This document shows positions 33,514 to 46,079 of a stretch of 64,000 bases of DNA, in pieces. Location of the stretch: the NCBI GenBank assembly GCA_963691705.1, contig OY829545.1, forward strand, positions 17,001,569-17,065,568, given 5' to 3'. The stretch's first letter is position 1, and each line of letters starts with the position of its first letter. The notes beneath the pieces are model-generated. The model searched no databases and was not told where the DNA came from. It was given only the letters and a program-made list of their open reading frames with translations. Both the position numbers and the translations under genes were made by a program. The DNA comes from Viola odorata (taxonomy: Eukaryota > Streptophyta > Magnoliopsida > Malpighiales > Violaceae).

Positions 33514-35429
33514 ATGGAGCCTCAAGTGGAGAAACCAGCGGCGACCCAGGTTGTAAACCTGGAGGAGGGTGATGATTTTGATGCTTTTTTGTACCAACCC
33601 ATGTCAGGTAAGGGCTTCCTCAGTGTTGACGAAGCTATCGATTTAGCCATCGGCGCTTCTCTTCAAACCAGCTATCAGCAAGAGTTGATGGGTCTCGCTA
33701 AAGACTATTGCTTTATCGACGGTGTTGATTTTGAAGACCTTACTCTAGAGCCACAAGCCTATTCTTCCTCGAAACAGAAACAACTTTTCGCAGATTCGGT
33801 GACTGTGATGGGCCAATCATCTTCTTCTGCAGGTTTTATGAAAGACCCAGATTTTGTTTGCGCAATCTGTGTCGAGTCCAAGGCGACAACTGACATGTTC
33901 TTCATCAAAGGATGCATACATGTTTACTGCACTGAGTGTATGGTCAACTATGTGGATTCAAAGCTTCAAGACAACATAACTATCATCAATTGCCCCGAGC
34001 CGGGATGTAAAGGGGCTTTAGAGTCTGAGGATTGCCTTTCGTTTCTCCCTCGAGATGTGTTTGATAGGTGGAATAGTGCTTTGTGTGAAGCTTTGTTTCT
34101 TGAGTATAAAAAGATTTACTGCCCTTATAAGAATTGCTCAGGGATGTTGCTTGATGATGGAGACGTGCCTGTGAGGCAAGCAGAGTGTCCTCATTGCAGG
34201 AGATTGTTCTGTGCAGAATGTAAGGTTGCTTGGCATTCGGGGATTAAGTGCGAGGACTTTCAGGAATTGCACAAGGATGAGAGGGAGAGGGAAGATATCA
34301 TGTTGATGAATCTGGCACAAAACAAGAACTGGAGGAGGTGTCCTAGTTGCAGGATTTTTGTTGAGAGAACTGAGGGTTGCAAATATATGAAGTGCAGGTA
34401 ACCTTTCTTGTAGCTTCTTTTATGTCTCTCAAATGTGATGATTTGATTTTCCCTGTTCTTTCTTAGTTGTTTCCCTACCATACTTTTTAACTGTGAGATT
34501 AATTAGGAACAGGGTTTCTAAGTTGCTTTGGTCCAGTGATTTTTGTTGTTTCACTTAGAAGTAAGCAGTAACAATGAGTTTTTTTCCCGAATGGAACAAG
34601 GAAGAGCTTTCTTTCTTCACACTGGTGATATTTTGTTCTAGGTATCCCTGCAATTCATTTGCTTGGGGAAGTTGCCCTGTAATCCACCTCAACATCATTA
34701 GTTTCCTATTCCATCTTAAGCCCTATAACAAAATCTTGATGCAGAATATACCTATAGCTTCGATACGCTTTTTACGTGGCAGTGTTACAATTCATTATGA
34801 GAAAGGTTCCGTAATGTGACTTATTTGCTCTGCCTCAAAGATGTTAGTCAATTTTGCTCAAATTCAGACAATTGCAAGTCATTATCCAAATTTAGGGAAC
34901 CTGATTACTTGTTGTCTTGGCAGTTGTACAGTAATCAGATCACATTTCATCATATAGGCCATCATATAGGCTGTGCTTAAGGACAAAAATGTTTTAGTAT
35001 CTTTCTTTAGGTTTTTCCAAAGTACACCATTTTTAAGGCTGTGCTTTCCCCATGGTATATGTATGTTCCAAGGAAGTAAGCATTATGCGGTCCTTTTCAA
35101 TGGATGTCTACTAAATTTGGTTTCAAAAGCTAATTTCTTATCTGGGTTGCCCTTATCATAGTAAGTATATTTCAGTAATGCTAAATGCGACTTGAAGGAG
35201 GTATTGTGTAAAATGTTGTGACTTTTTGACCCTTTAAAGATGAAATGCTGATTTCTGTTTAGTTTTCCTTCCAATGGTTTATTGGTGTCTTTTTATCAAC
35301 TACATGATTCTGTTTGTGTCTTGATTGAACTTCAGGTGCAGAACATCTTTCTGCTACACTTGTGGGAGTACTAATATTGATACCAAAACCCATCATTGTC
35401 ATACTTGCCATGCAACCTGGGATCGGTAG
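33514..35429 (+). CDS. RBR E3 ubiquitin ligase, copy 2
   Basis: Exons 33514-34397 and 35336-35429 join to 325 residues. The N-terminal ~110 residues are acidic and unique, with a Ser run (GQSSSS) before RING1. RING1 begins CAICVESK (Cys116/Cys119) and includes CIHVYCTEC and CPEPGC. The IBR spans about YCPYKNC to WHSGIKC. RING2 begins CPSC and includes TEGCKYMKC, with the Cys that accepts ubiquitin in RBR enzymes, then CRTSFCYTCG. The single intron splits the Arg after that Cys, as in the other copies. RBR ligases take ubiquitin from an E2 on RING1 to this Cys before passing it to a target. No membrane segment follows RING2, unlike many RNF144-type proteins. The start is the first ATG in frame. 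It looks intact. Confidence 0.93.
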
Positions 35430-36970
35430 GAGGAGAGGAGGCTTTGGTGAAACTGAAATGATCATCAACCGTACTTCACCGCATCTTATATCAAGCTAAT
35501 CATAATACTGTAATTAGCCTACAAAGCTTTAATTTTCTCACATTGTCGTTTTCTTTTCCTTTTGCCTTATATTTTGCTGTGTGATGAAAAATGAACCTGC
35601 CGTTGAGTTGTATGAGGTGTGGATTTGCATTGGTTCCTCTACCAAATTTCTCCATCTTTGTATTTTTTTCCCCCTAGATTTAGGAAGACAAAGCTTGTCT
35701 TGACAAGCAAGCGTACAAAAGGTTCTAGAATTTTCAGTCAAGTCAAATGTTGCAAATTTTTTTAATTATTTTCAATTTCTTTCCTTGATTAATGCTTTTT
35801 TAAGATTAACTTGGGATTGTTTATCGACCCATATAACCCGCCCAACTAGTTCAACTTGACTCTACTCGAACAAAACCGACTCTATATCCATTGAATGAGG
35901 ATAGGGTCGAATTTTAATTTTAAAATACTCACTCACAATAGCAAATGTAGGGTTTTCATATTTAATATTTATCAAAAACGACCCGCATAATTACAAGTGC
36001 AAATTTCATAATTTTAACAAAAAAATATCTAACAATAACATAAATATTCAATAATAAACAAAAACATCCAATGTGGAATTATAAATTTTAGTTTATAGAA
36101 AGATATTAGTTTAGAGTTGTCATATTGCTGGTATTTTTTAGATTCTCACTTTTGAATTTGCAATTTGAACTTAATTTGAAATTAAAAATCTTCCTTTTTA
36201 AATACTAAAATTGAGATTATATGAATAAAATTAATATTCATTCAACCAGTTAAATTTCTTTAAATAACATCTGACCTTACTCAACCCGATCCTACAAATA
36301 TTTAAGAGTTTGGATATAAAGTCAGATATGTAAACTTAGTTTAGATACAAATTGGATATAGGGTTTGAGAAAAAACCAATCCGAACCTAACCGCAAACAC
36401 CCCTTACAACATTGATACCATTTGAAACAAAACTCCCAAAAAGGAAAGGAAAATGAGGGGGAAAAAAACCTAAATAAAAGCATAGTAGTGTTTACTTGGA
36501 GCTTCATATATTTAGGAAAAAGGAAAAATATACCTTTTTTTTAAATATATAAGCGAAAAGGATAAATCTTGGGTATAGTAACAATGAGAATATTAATTCT
36601 GCAAAGAAGAAATAGGAGAAATTCTTAACACAGATAAAAAATCACTACAAAGTAAAAGCTTTCCTATTTAATGCGTCATAAATTAGAACCCAGACAATTC
36701 TTAACAGCAAAATAAAGTCAGTAGAACTTATTTTCCAAGAAACTCTTCAATTTGCTAATTAGGTAGCTCAAACACAAAAAAAATCAAATCTCCAAGCTTC
36801 CATCTTCTGAGAAAGAGGCTTTTTTTCCTCTTACAGTACCACACAAGTGAAATTCCTCTTCTTGCAAGCAAATTAAAAAGAGTTGTTGCCTCTCACTCCC
36901 TCCATATCCAGCGAGTTAAAGGCCTTAAGCTCTGTTCGCTCACTAAAATCGTTGCAAGAAAACTACAAAG
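35430..36970. other. Intergenic between RBR copies 2 and 3
   Basis: The RBR copy 2 3' region contains GACAAAGCTTGTCTTGACAAGCAAGC (35689-35714), whose relative is found downstream of copy 4 near 52272-52298. The rest is A+T-rich, ending in a pyrimidine-rich leader for copy 3. No gene seen. Confidence 0.5.
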
Positions 36971-39381
36971 ATGGGGAACAAGATGGGTAAGATGTCCAAT
37001 CTCAAAAGGAACAAGAACCCAAAAAAGGAGTTGAGAGCAGAGCAGCAGATTCACAAGATTCCTGACAAGACTCTTGACATTGTTGAGGATGGTGGTGGCT
37101 TCCAGGCTGAAGAGGCAGGTGATAAAGATGGTGACTTTATGAACAAGAATATTGACATTGTTGAGGATGGTGGTCGCTTCCAGGCTGAAGAACCAGGTGA
37201 TAAAGATGGTGACTTTATGATCATGGAGAATGGGTTTTTTTCTGACAATACTAACCCCACTTTTGATTGTGAAATATGTGTTGAGAGCAAACTCTTGAAC
37301 GACTCATTCAACCCAATGGGTTGCTCGCATTTCTTTTGTGTTCAATGCACTGTTAGCTATATTGTTTCTAAGCTTGATGAAAACGTTACACGAATTCCGT
37401 GCCCACTTCCAGGCTGTGTAGGTGTATTAGAGCCTGAATCCTGCCGCGGTATCCTCCCTATTGATGTGTTTGATAAGTGGGGTGTTGCCCTTTGCGAGTC
37501 TGGCATTGATGGGTCCAAGAAATTCTATTGCCCATTTAGGAATTGTTCTTCGTTGTTGATTGATGATGGTGGTGAGGAGATTAAGGAATCTCAGTGTCCT
37601 AATTGCTCAAGATTGTTTTGTGCACAATGTAAGGTTTCTTGGCATGCTGGGATTGAGTGTGAGCAGTTTCAGAAGTTGAACAAGAATGAGAGGGAGAAGG
37701 AAGATATCATGTTGATGAATCTGGCACAGAACAAGCATTGGAGAAGGTGTCCAAATTGCAGGATATATGTTGAGAGAACAGAAGGCTGCAAATATATGAG
37801 ATGCAGGTATGTTTAATAAGTTCGTGTTTCTATTGGATCTATCTCTTCTTTTTTGGATCAAATTTTATCTCTCAGTTGGGTTCATAAATTTTGTTGGGTT
37901 TTCTTGATTATGCTTTTAGGATAATAAAAGTGCTTTCTTGTTGAGGACCCAATAAGGTTTCTGATACAGTGACTTGCACTTAAGTTGCAGGAAAAATTAG
38001 TGATATTAGGTTGCTAAAAATGTGGGGCAGGAACGATGTTTGGCTATGTCTATAATTAGGACTCGGGTCAACTTTAGAAGTCATCTAAGGCATATCCTCT
38101 GCATCCAATCTCATTTTGCTACAGAGAGGTTCCTGGTAGTTTTGCTCATTGTTTAGTGGGTAAAAATGTTGATCTAAACAGCTCTGATCAATCAGAGGAC
38201 TGAACTTTATTTTTTTCTTCAATGGATATGGGGTTTGTTAGGGTTCTAAATTCTATATTTTAAAATTCTCTATGATCACCAGCATTTTCTGGGTCACTCT
38301 CCAAAACCCTGTCAGGAAATTACATGGTATGATGATAATTTGAGTAGGTCTATGTGAAGTTACAGGAATTTTCCTAAAGGGATGTACATGGCCAGCATGG
38401 CATCTGGCACTTTGTTTAGTCAAGTCAATCCTTGCAATTTCCAGATTCCTACAGTTTATTTCTGTCATTTTCATGCATAGTTTTCAACTTAATTCTTAGC
38501 ATCATTTACCTCTTAAGAATTGGATGTTGACATTATCAACATCTTAGTTACTAATAATCTTGGATTTGGGGTGAGGGTGATCCTGTAATATGGCGTGTCG
38601 ATGTGGACTGTCTTGTTGCTCCTACGCCACCTGTAAAGCGTCGGAGACCCCTTCCGGCGTAGAGACTCCGACGATCAAGTCAGTATGCATGACGAAAATA
38701 GATGGTAGGTAGTTGGGTAATTGTGCTGGTAGGGTTTTAGTATGCGTGCGCGTGTAAGTGTGTCCTAATGAAGAGATGACGGGGTATTTATAGCCTCGTT
38801 CTGTGGGTCACCCTGGACCCGTGTCGTTTGGGCTTGGTCAGCCATTAACGATACTTGTCTCTTTACCCGATAGTTTCCCTAGTATGTCCTACAAATAGTA
38901 TATTTACCTAGTAGAGCTGGTATACATAATCTTAGCTACCGACGGTGATATATACCGGGAAGTATATATATTGGGACCCCTCACTAGTGATGAAAGGTCA
39001 AAAATACCCTTAGAGTATCTTTTTAATGCCTATTTGTATTATCAGTTACAATGTGCCGAAAACGTATCTACATGAGTAAATGTGTCAAATTCGGGGCAAA
39101 CAGTGTCATTTAACCCAAGATTACTGTTAAATGCAAATCTCAGTCTTTTTTTAGCATTTCTGTTTTCTATCACTATTGACTCTTGTTACTTTTGGAACTG
39201 AACACATTTTTGGTTCAGCAAAACCTAACTTATGCAATTCAATTTTCTCTTATAAATTGACCACAGATGCAAGACAACTTTCTGTTATACATGTGGAAGC
39301 ACTGATCTAGACATCAAGACCCATTATTGTCATGTTTGCAAGGCCACCTGGGATCAGAAACGGCAAGCAAGGGCAGGGTGA
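36971..39381 (+). CDS. RBR E3 ubiquitin ligase, copy 3
   Basis: Exons 36971-37806 and 39267-39381 give 316 residues. The N terminus is basic (MGNKMGKMSNLKRNKNPKK), followed by two copies of a 26-residue acidic unit (DIVEDGG.FQAEE, DNA copies at 37076-37153 and 37154-37222). RING1 starts CEICVESK, with CSHFFCVQC and CPLPGC. The IBR runs FYCPFRNC to WHAGIEC. RING2 has CPNC, TEGCKYMRC and CKTTFCYTCG, with the catalytic-position Cys. The C terminus is ATWDQKRQARAG. All zinc ligands appear present, so it is probably an active RBR ligase. Its long intron (37807-39266) contains an LTR-like insertion. It is closest to copy 1, sharing the MGNKMG start. Confidence 0.93.
38572..39102 (-). mobile_element. 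LTR-like insertion in the intron of RBR copy 3
   Basis: About 0.5 kb that differs from the surrounding A+T-rich intron. On the minus strand it begins TGTTTGCCCCGAATTTGACA at 39102, has a TATA box in GGCTATAAATACCCC (38783-38797), and continues into CTTGATCGTCGGAGTCTC, a sequence type common in plant Gypsy LTRs. GTGTC occurs at 38595-38599 and 39103-39107 and could be a target duplication, but the left end would then lack CA. The left boundary is uncertain. Probably a solo LTR. Confidence 0.5.
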
Positions 39382-40643
39382 AAAGCTGCTACATTTTTAC
39401 CAATTTTACTCCTTTTTTTGGTAAGGAAATATGTAAATCCATTAGAAAGGATGATTCCTCTGACAAATTCTGATTTTGGTACAATAATTCAACTCATTAC
39501 ATTCATGCATGAAGTATTCTTAACTTATCATGATGACTAATTTTATATGCATCAGATCGGCCCGTAACAAAATAAAGTAATTGAAGTAGATAATTACTCT
39601 ATATTGCTTAAGTGAGGAATATCAAACTATTCACAAACACTACCAATAATTTGTTAATGATGTATAGTACGTTACGTTAACATTTTATATAAAATAAATT
39701 ATCGATAAGGAGAAATTAAATGTTAGAAACACTTTAACTCTTAGTAGTTAAATGAGTGCAAATAAGATTAATACTTTCTTTTAGATTGTGGTGAATTTTT
39801 TAAAACAAAGTCTATAATTGGTAATTTTCTGGTTCAATACAAAGTAATAAGGAGCTGGTTAATGATCATTTTGCCTCTGTTAATTTCTTTATCACTGATG
39901 GTGAGTAATGACAACTCTAACTCCAATTTCTTCAAAATACTCGTGGGCTTTAAGCCCATAATTGGCAGAAGGCCCATAATGAATCCACTCAAGCTGTCTG
40001 ATAGGAGTCCTTTCTCATTTGCTCCTGTTCCCCCCTCTTCTCCTCTGGGTGTTTTTGAGATTACCACCATTGAATTTGCAGCCTTAATCACATAATTAGC
40101 AGGAAAAAAGTTCCTAATGGACTTCTCACTCACTCTAATAATCTCTTGACCATACAACCATGAACCATAGAATAAATTTCATAATTACTACCTTGGAATT
40201 CAGGAATAAAGAATGGGTTAATAATATTTTAAATTTATACTATCCGTTAACTTTAAAATTATAATAAATTTTATATTCCTGAAAATTATTATGCCGCTCC
40301 ATTCCGTGTCAACTGCTTAGATGGTTTTAATTTTTAATTTTGTTTTTCTTACGAAATTCCAGGTCAAAGTACAAGTATTTAATGTGAATATAAGAAAATT
40401 TAAAGAAAAAGTAGAAAAAATATTTTAAAAATTAAAAAATTAAAACATGTAAATACAGAAAAAATAACCCCCCTCCACTTCCTCCATAACCACCGTACAC
40501 CACCACCATTTCCACTAAAAACAACCAAACTAACACAACCACCATCTCCCATCAAATTGTCCATAAAGAATCAAATTGCACGAAAAACCATCAGTCCTTT
40601 CCATAACTCGATGCTGATAATATAGTTTCTAATTCTTTTTCCC
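39382..40643. other. Intergenic between RBR copies 3 and 4
   Basis: A+T-rich. The part around 39850-40040 (CGTGGGCTTTAAGCCCATAA type) is related to 52560-52700 upstream of RBR copy 5, so the upstream region was duplicated with the gene. No other gene is supported. Confidence 0.5.
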
Positions 40644-41305
40644 ATGAGAGCAAGAGAAAGAGTCCCTGAGCGAGCCATATCGCTGCCGCCCCCACCACCA
40701 CCACCAAGAAGGATGAACCCCCAGCGAGCTTGTTCCAGAAGAATACCCCAAGAGGACGCTAGAAGAGGTGAGTCTTCAGGATCCAAAACAGCAACGAAGA
40801 GATTCCCTAAACGACCCATTTCGCCGCCGCCGCCGCCGAGCAGGATGAAACCCCAGCGAATTTCTTCTAGAAGAAAACCCCAAGGAGACACTAAAAATGG
40901 TGAGTCCTCAGGTTCGAAACAAGCAAGAAGAAGAGTCGCTAAAGGACCCAGATCACCACCACCACCACCACCATCATCAAGGAGGAAGAAACCCCAACAA
41001 ACTTCTTCAGCTAAAACACCCAAGAGAAACATTCAAAATGGTGAGTCCTCTTCTTCAGGATCCAAGAAAAAACCAGTATTCATTTGTGAATTTTGTATTG
41101 AACCCAAGATGGATACGGACATAGTTTCAATCCTAGGCTGCGCTCATGCTTACTGTAACGACTGCATTGTCAAGTACGTGGGCTCAAAGTTGCAGGAAAA
41201 CATCACCATCATTACGTGTCCTGTTCCGGAATGTAAAGGGGTATTAGAGCTAGATTATTGTCGTTCAATTCTGCCCCAAGAAGTGTTTAACGAGTGGGAC
41301 TATGC

Positions 41306-42587
41306 TGATAAACGTGGCCTAGAGGGGGGGTGAATAGGCAATAATAGACAATAAAAAATCTAACACAAATTGTAAATAATTTGAGTGCGGAAATTAGAAT
41401 GTAAAAACACAAGTATGTATAGTGGTTCCAATTCCTCAATGAATTGTATTCCACTACCTAAGAGTCCTCCTCTTAGGATTTTCTAACAACGAACACTTCG
41501 TTATTTACCTTGAGTTTTTACGGGTTCAACTCAAACCTTACACCTTGGTTTTTGCGGGCTCAACCAATAAACCTTTCACTTGGTTTTCACGGGATCACCA
41601 ACAACCTTACACTTGGTTTTTGCGGGCTCAACCAACAAACCTTACAATGTGATTTTTCCGGGCTCAATCACAACCTAACACAATCAAGATTACTTGACAA
41701 GAGAATGTTAAATAGCAACACAATTGGTGTACAAATAAACTATGTATGATTCAATAATCAACACCAATAAATGAACAAGAAATACCTCAAAAGAAAGCTT
41801 AAACCTTACTTGAAATATGGACACAAGATAGAGTAAATTCGGATGAGTGAAGCTTGTGTTATCAAAGAGTCAAGTTGAAGGTTTTGCAAAAAACTCAGAT
41901 TTTTGGTCTTTTGAAAAGTATGAGAGCTTTCTAAAATCTTTCTTGTATTCTAAATGTTCTTGTTATGTTCTAACTCATCTAGGATGAGTATATATAGGTT
42001 TTAGATCAGTTATGATCCAGACAAGAAAGTATGGAGCCAAAAATCCCGTTATAGTGGACAAAATAGCTGTTGGGAAAAACTAGCCGTTGGGCAAAACGCT
42101 ATGGCGTTTTGGATAACGCTATAGCGTTTTGCTACTGAAGTTATTTCGTAACTTCAGAGGCAAAACGCTATGGCGTTTCTCAAAACGCTATAGCGTTTTG
42201 AGAAACGCTATAGCGTTTTGCTCCTGGACGAAATCCTTCGTTCCAGTAGCAAAACGCTATAGCGTTTTCACAAACGCTATGGCGTTTTAAGCCTGACGAA
42301 AATGCAAAAAACCTTTCCGAAATTCATTTTCGCTAAAACCTTTTGACTCAAAAACTCTTGAGATATTTAATGAACATTGATCAAGTGTTAAGTTGAATCA
42401 TACTTACATGATTAAAGTTCTAATGTACACTTGATCTTCTAGCTTGTGATATCTTGATTTGTTGCTTCTTTTCTTATTTGCTTGATCACAAACTACACAC
42501 ACTTTAACTTCAAATTGCATTAGTAATACTAATTAGTTTGTGTGTCTAAAATCATCAAAACAAGAGTAAGTTGCCCTTGGGCTAACA
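41306..42587 (-). repeat. 3' LTR of the Copia element
   Basis: 1282 bp, TGATAAACGTGG to GGGCTAACA on the plus strand; in the element's own direction it begins TGTTAGCCC. A TATATATA box at 41989-41996 lies about 600 bp into the LTR in that direction. The palindrome array (42093-42288) lies just upstream of that box, inside U3. Confidence 0.93.
42093..42288. repeat. Seven palindromic AACGCTATRGCGTT units in U3
   Basis: Seven units, at 42093-42110, 42115-42130, 42162-42178, 42182-42199, 42203-42219, 42251-42268 and 42272-42288. The full form AAAACGCTATAGCGTTTT is a perfect 18-bp palindrome; some units have TGG in place of TAG at the centre. Between them lie other short inverted repeats (CTGAAGTTA...TAACTTCAG at about 42135-42157). 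The array ends about 96 bp upstream of the LTR TATA box, so a promoter or structural role is plausible but unproven. It is repeated in the other LTR. Confidence 0.95.
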
Positions 42588-42979
42588 ATCTCCCCCTTTT
42601 TGATGATGACAACCACAAGCTAATTATAAATCATAATTGAACTAGCAATTGAAGTTGAAGTAAAAATGGAGAAAACTTACATCTCCTATCTTTGCCAAAG
42701 GAATGCTCCTCCTACATAAAACATTAGTTGCACATAGAGCATAGCAAAGATAAAAAGTTTTGCTCCCCCTAAATCTTACCATTCTCCCCTTTTATGTGAG
42801 CTTCATTACCAATAGATAGATATCTTCCCCTTAACTCACTCTCCCCCTTATTCTCCCCCTTTGTCATTAACAAAAAGGGTAAAAAAATAGGAGGTCCAAA
42901 AGATCAAATAAGGAGTAAAGAAAGGAGCAAGCAAAGATTAAAATCCAAACATACCAAATGAATGCAAATAGCAAAAGAC
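42588..42979 (-). other. Copia 3' untranslated region and polypurine tract
   Basis: Next to the 3' LTR the minus strand reads AAAAAGGGGGAGAT (42588-42601), a classic polypurine tract for plus-strand DNA priming. Further GGGGGAG tracts occur at about 42763, 42785, 42842 and 42855, perhaps secondary tracts. No ORF is seen. Confidence 0.8.
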
Positions 42980-45900
42980 TTACTCAAATGGGTTGCAAAT
43001 ACCAATTTCATGCCTTAGTTCCACAAACCGTTCTTTGGCAAGAGCTTTGGTAAAAATGTCTGCAAGTTGTTTGTTAGTACCAACAAATTCAAGCACAATG
43101 TCTCCTTTTGCCAAATGATCACGAATAAAATGATGTTTTATATCAATATGCTTGGTTCGTGAGTGGCAAATAGGATTCTTGGTCAATTGAATAGCACTTA
43201 GATTATCACAAAAAACAGGAATTTTACAAAACTTAAGATCAAAATCTTCTAAGGTTTGTTTCATCCATAAAATTTGAGATACACAAGATCCGGCAGCAAT
43301 ATATTCAGCTTCCGTAGTAGAAATAGCTACCGAGTTTTGTTTCTTACTTGACCAAGAAACCATGCATTGTCCTAAAAATTGACATGAACCACTAGTGCTT
43401 TTCCTATCCGTTTTAGAACCAGCAAAATCTGAATCGGTATAGCCAATTAAATCAATGCTAGACCCTTTAGGGTACCAAAGACCTAATTTAGAAGTACCTT
43501 TCAAATATTTGAAAATTCTTTTCAAAGCAAGCAAGTGAGATTCTTTAGGACAAGATTGAAAACGAGCAAATAGACAAACACTAAACATTATATCCGGTCT
43601 ACTTGCCGTTAAATAAAGAAGACTTCCAATCATACCTCGATATAGAGTAATATCTACATCTTTACCATCTTCATCTTTGTCGAGGTTGACGGTTGGACTA
43701 AGGGGAATAGGACTATTTGATTAGGAGATCCTTGATGTATTTTGCTTGATTGAGAAATATTCCTTCCTTAGATTGCCGAATTTGAAGTCCGAGGAAAAAT
43801 GTCAATTCTCCCATCATACTCATTTCGAACTCACTATGCATACATTTCTCAAATTCCTTGCACAAAGAATCGTTAGTAGCACCAAATATGATATCATCAA
43901 CATAAATTTGCACAATTAACATATGATTACCATCATGTTTAGTAAAGAGTGTAGAATCAATTTTTCCCATTTTAAAACCATTGTTCAATAAAAATTGACT
44001 CAAACGATCATACCAAGCTCTAGGAGCTTGCTTAAGACCATATAAAGCTTTTTCCAATTTAAAAACATGGTTAGGAAATTTAGGATCTTCAAAACCGGGA
44101 GGTTGCTTGACATACACTTCTTCCATGATATAACCATTCAAAAATGCACTTTTAACATCCATTTGAAATAAGCTAATATTTTTAAAACATGCAAATGCTA
44201 ACAACATGCGAATGGATTCAAGTCTAGCAACGGGGGCAAATGTTTCATCAAAATCAATACCTTCTTGTTGGTTGTACCCTTGGGCTACCAATCTAGCTTT
44301 ATTCCTAATAACATTTCCCGATTCATCAAGTTTGTTTCGAAAAACCCACTTGGTGCCAATGATAGTATGGTTGCTAGGCCTAGGAACTAATTTCCACACA
44401 CAATTTCGCTCAAATTGATTTAGTTCCTCTTGCATGGCAATCATCCAATATTCATCATGTGAGGCATCATCAAATTTCTTAGGTTCAAATTGAGAAACAA
44501 ATGCATGATGATCATTCAAATTTCTAAAAGAAGAGCGAGTGGCAATACCTTTGCTTCGGATATTACCTATGATTTGCTCTTGTGGATGAGCTTCCATGAT
44601 TTTCCAAGATTTGGAATGGGAGGGGCCTTGACCATTTTGATTCACGTTAACATCTGTATCCTCAAGCACCTCTTCTTCCGGCTCTTTCTCCTCTTGAATT
44701 TCTAGAGTATCTAGTGAAGGAGGATTGGCTTGAGAGCTTCCAAAAACTTCTTCTACATCACTATTTATCTCTTTCACACTTTCAAAAGGATTAGATTCAT
44801 CAAAAGCAATATGCATGGATTCTTCTACAACTAGAGTTCTCTTATTATAAACTCTATATGCTTTGCTAGTAGTAGAATAGCCAAGAAAAGTGCCTTCATC
44901 CGACTTTGCATCAAATTTACCCAAATTATCTTTGATGTTAAGAATAAAACATTTACATCCAAAGACTCTAAAGTATGCAATGGTGGGTTTCTTATCATGC
45001 CATAATTCGAAAGGAGTTTTATTAAGCAATGGTCGAATTAGAACACGATTTAAAACATGACATGCGGTTGCAACAGCTTCGGCCCAAAAACGTTTTGGTG
45101 TATTATGCTCATTTAAAAGAGTTCTAGCCGTTTCTTGCAATGTTCTATTTTTCCTCTCAACTACCCCATTTTGTTGAGGAGTGCGAGGACATGAAAAATT
45201 ATGAAAAATACCATTTTCATTGCAAAAATCTTGAAACATGCCATTTTCAAATTCACCACCATGATCACTTTTAATTCTCAAAATTTTGGAACCTTGTTCA
45301 TTTTGAATACGTTTGCAAAGTTGTTTAAATCTTTCACATGCATCATTCTTATGAGCCAAGAAGATAACCCAAGTAAATCTAGAAAAATCATCCACAATGA
45401 CAAAAACATAACTCTTACCTCCAACACTTACCGTCCTCATAGGGCCAAATAAGTCAAGATGTAGGAGTTGCAATGGCCTTGAAGTTGAAACGGATTTGAT
45501 AGGTTTGAAGGAGCTCTTAATTTGCTTCCCATATTGACATGCATTGCACAACCCTTCCTTCTCAAACTTCAACTTAGGTAAGCCTCTCACAAGCTCTTTC
45601 CTAGAAAGCTTTGCAATGTTTTCCATACCTACATGCACAAGTCTTCTATGCCAAATAGATGAATTATCAACGAAAGCACTTAAGCATGTATGATCATTGT
45701 TAGGAATATCATTTAAATCAATCATATAAATATTTCCAACTCGATTACCCATGAAAATTAAATCACGTGTGAAAACATTTCTTACTTCACAATGAGTGGA
45801 AGTAAAAATCACAATTAAATCTTTATCACACAATTGACTAATGCTCAATAAATTAAATTTCAAGCCATGCACAAATAAAACATGTTCAATAGAAGGAGAA

Positions 45901-46067
45901 TGACCAACTTTACCGATACCCGAAACTTTACGTTTAAGGTTATCTCCAAAACGAACGTTTCCTCTATCTTCTTCCTTCAAATGGGTGAATTTCTTCTTAT
46001 CACCCGTCATGTGCCTTGAACACCCGCTATCCAAGTACCATTTATTTGCATGGGGTTTTCGGCACAT
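42980..46067 (-). pseudogene. Copia pol gene, frame broken
   Basis: On the minus strand from 46067: protease-like start (YLDSGCSRHMTG), GAG-pre-integrase zinc finger (WHRRLVHVG with CNACQYGK), integrase core (HLDLFGPM, VIVDDFSRFTW, SDHGGEFEN), and reverse transcriptase (FDETFAPVARLESIR, QMDVKSAFLNG, the catalytic YVDDIIFG). A stop follows at 43713-43715. The RNase H part (42980 to about 43720; STTEAEYIAAG, HIDIKHHFIRDH) continues in another frame, and a stretch of the usual connection appears missing. The family role is processing, reverse transcription and integration; this copy cannot make the joined enzyme. Confidence 0.93.
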
Positions 46068-46079
46068 CTACAAAACAAA

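Noticed and set aside
38595..39107. GTGTC pair as proven target duplication of the intron insert
   Set aside because: The left end next to it lacks the expected CA/TG terminus and GTGTC also occurs elsewhere nearby, so the boundaries stay open.
42093..42288. CRISPR-like array
   Set aside because: Units are palindromes with irregular short spacers inside a eukaryotic LTR, and they recur in the other LTR; no CRISPR features.
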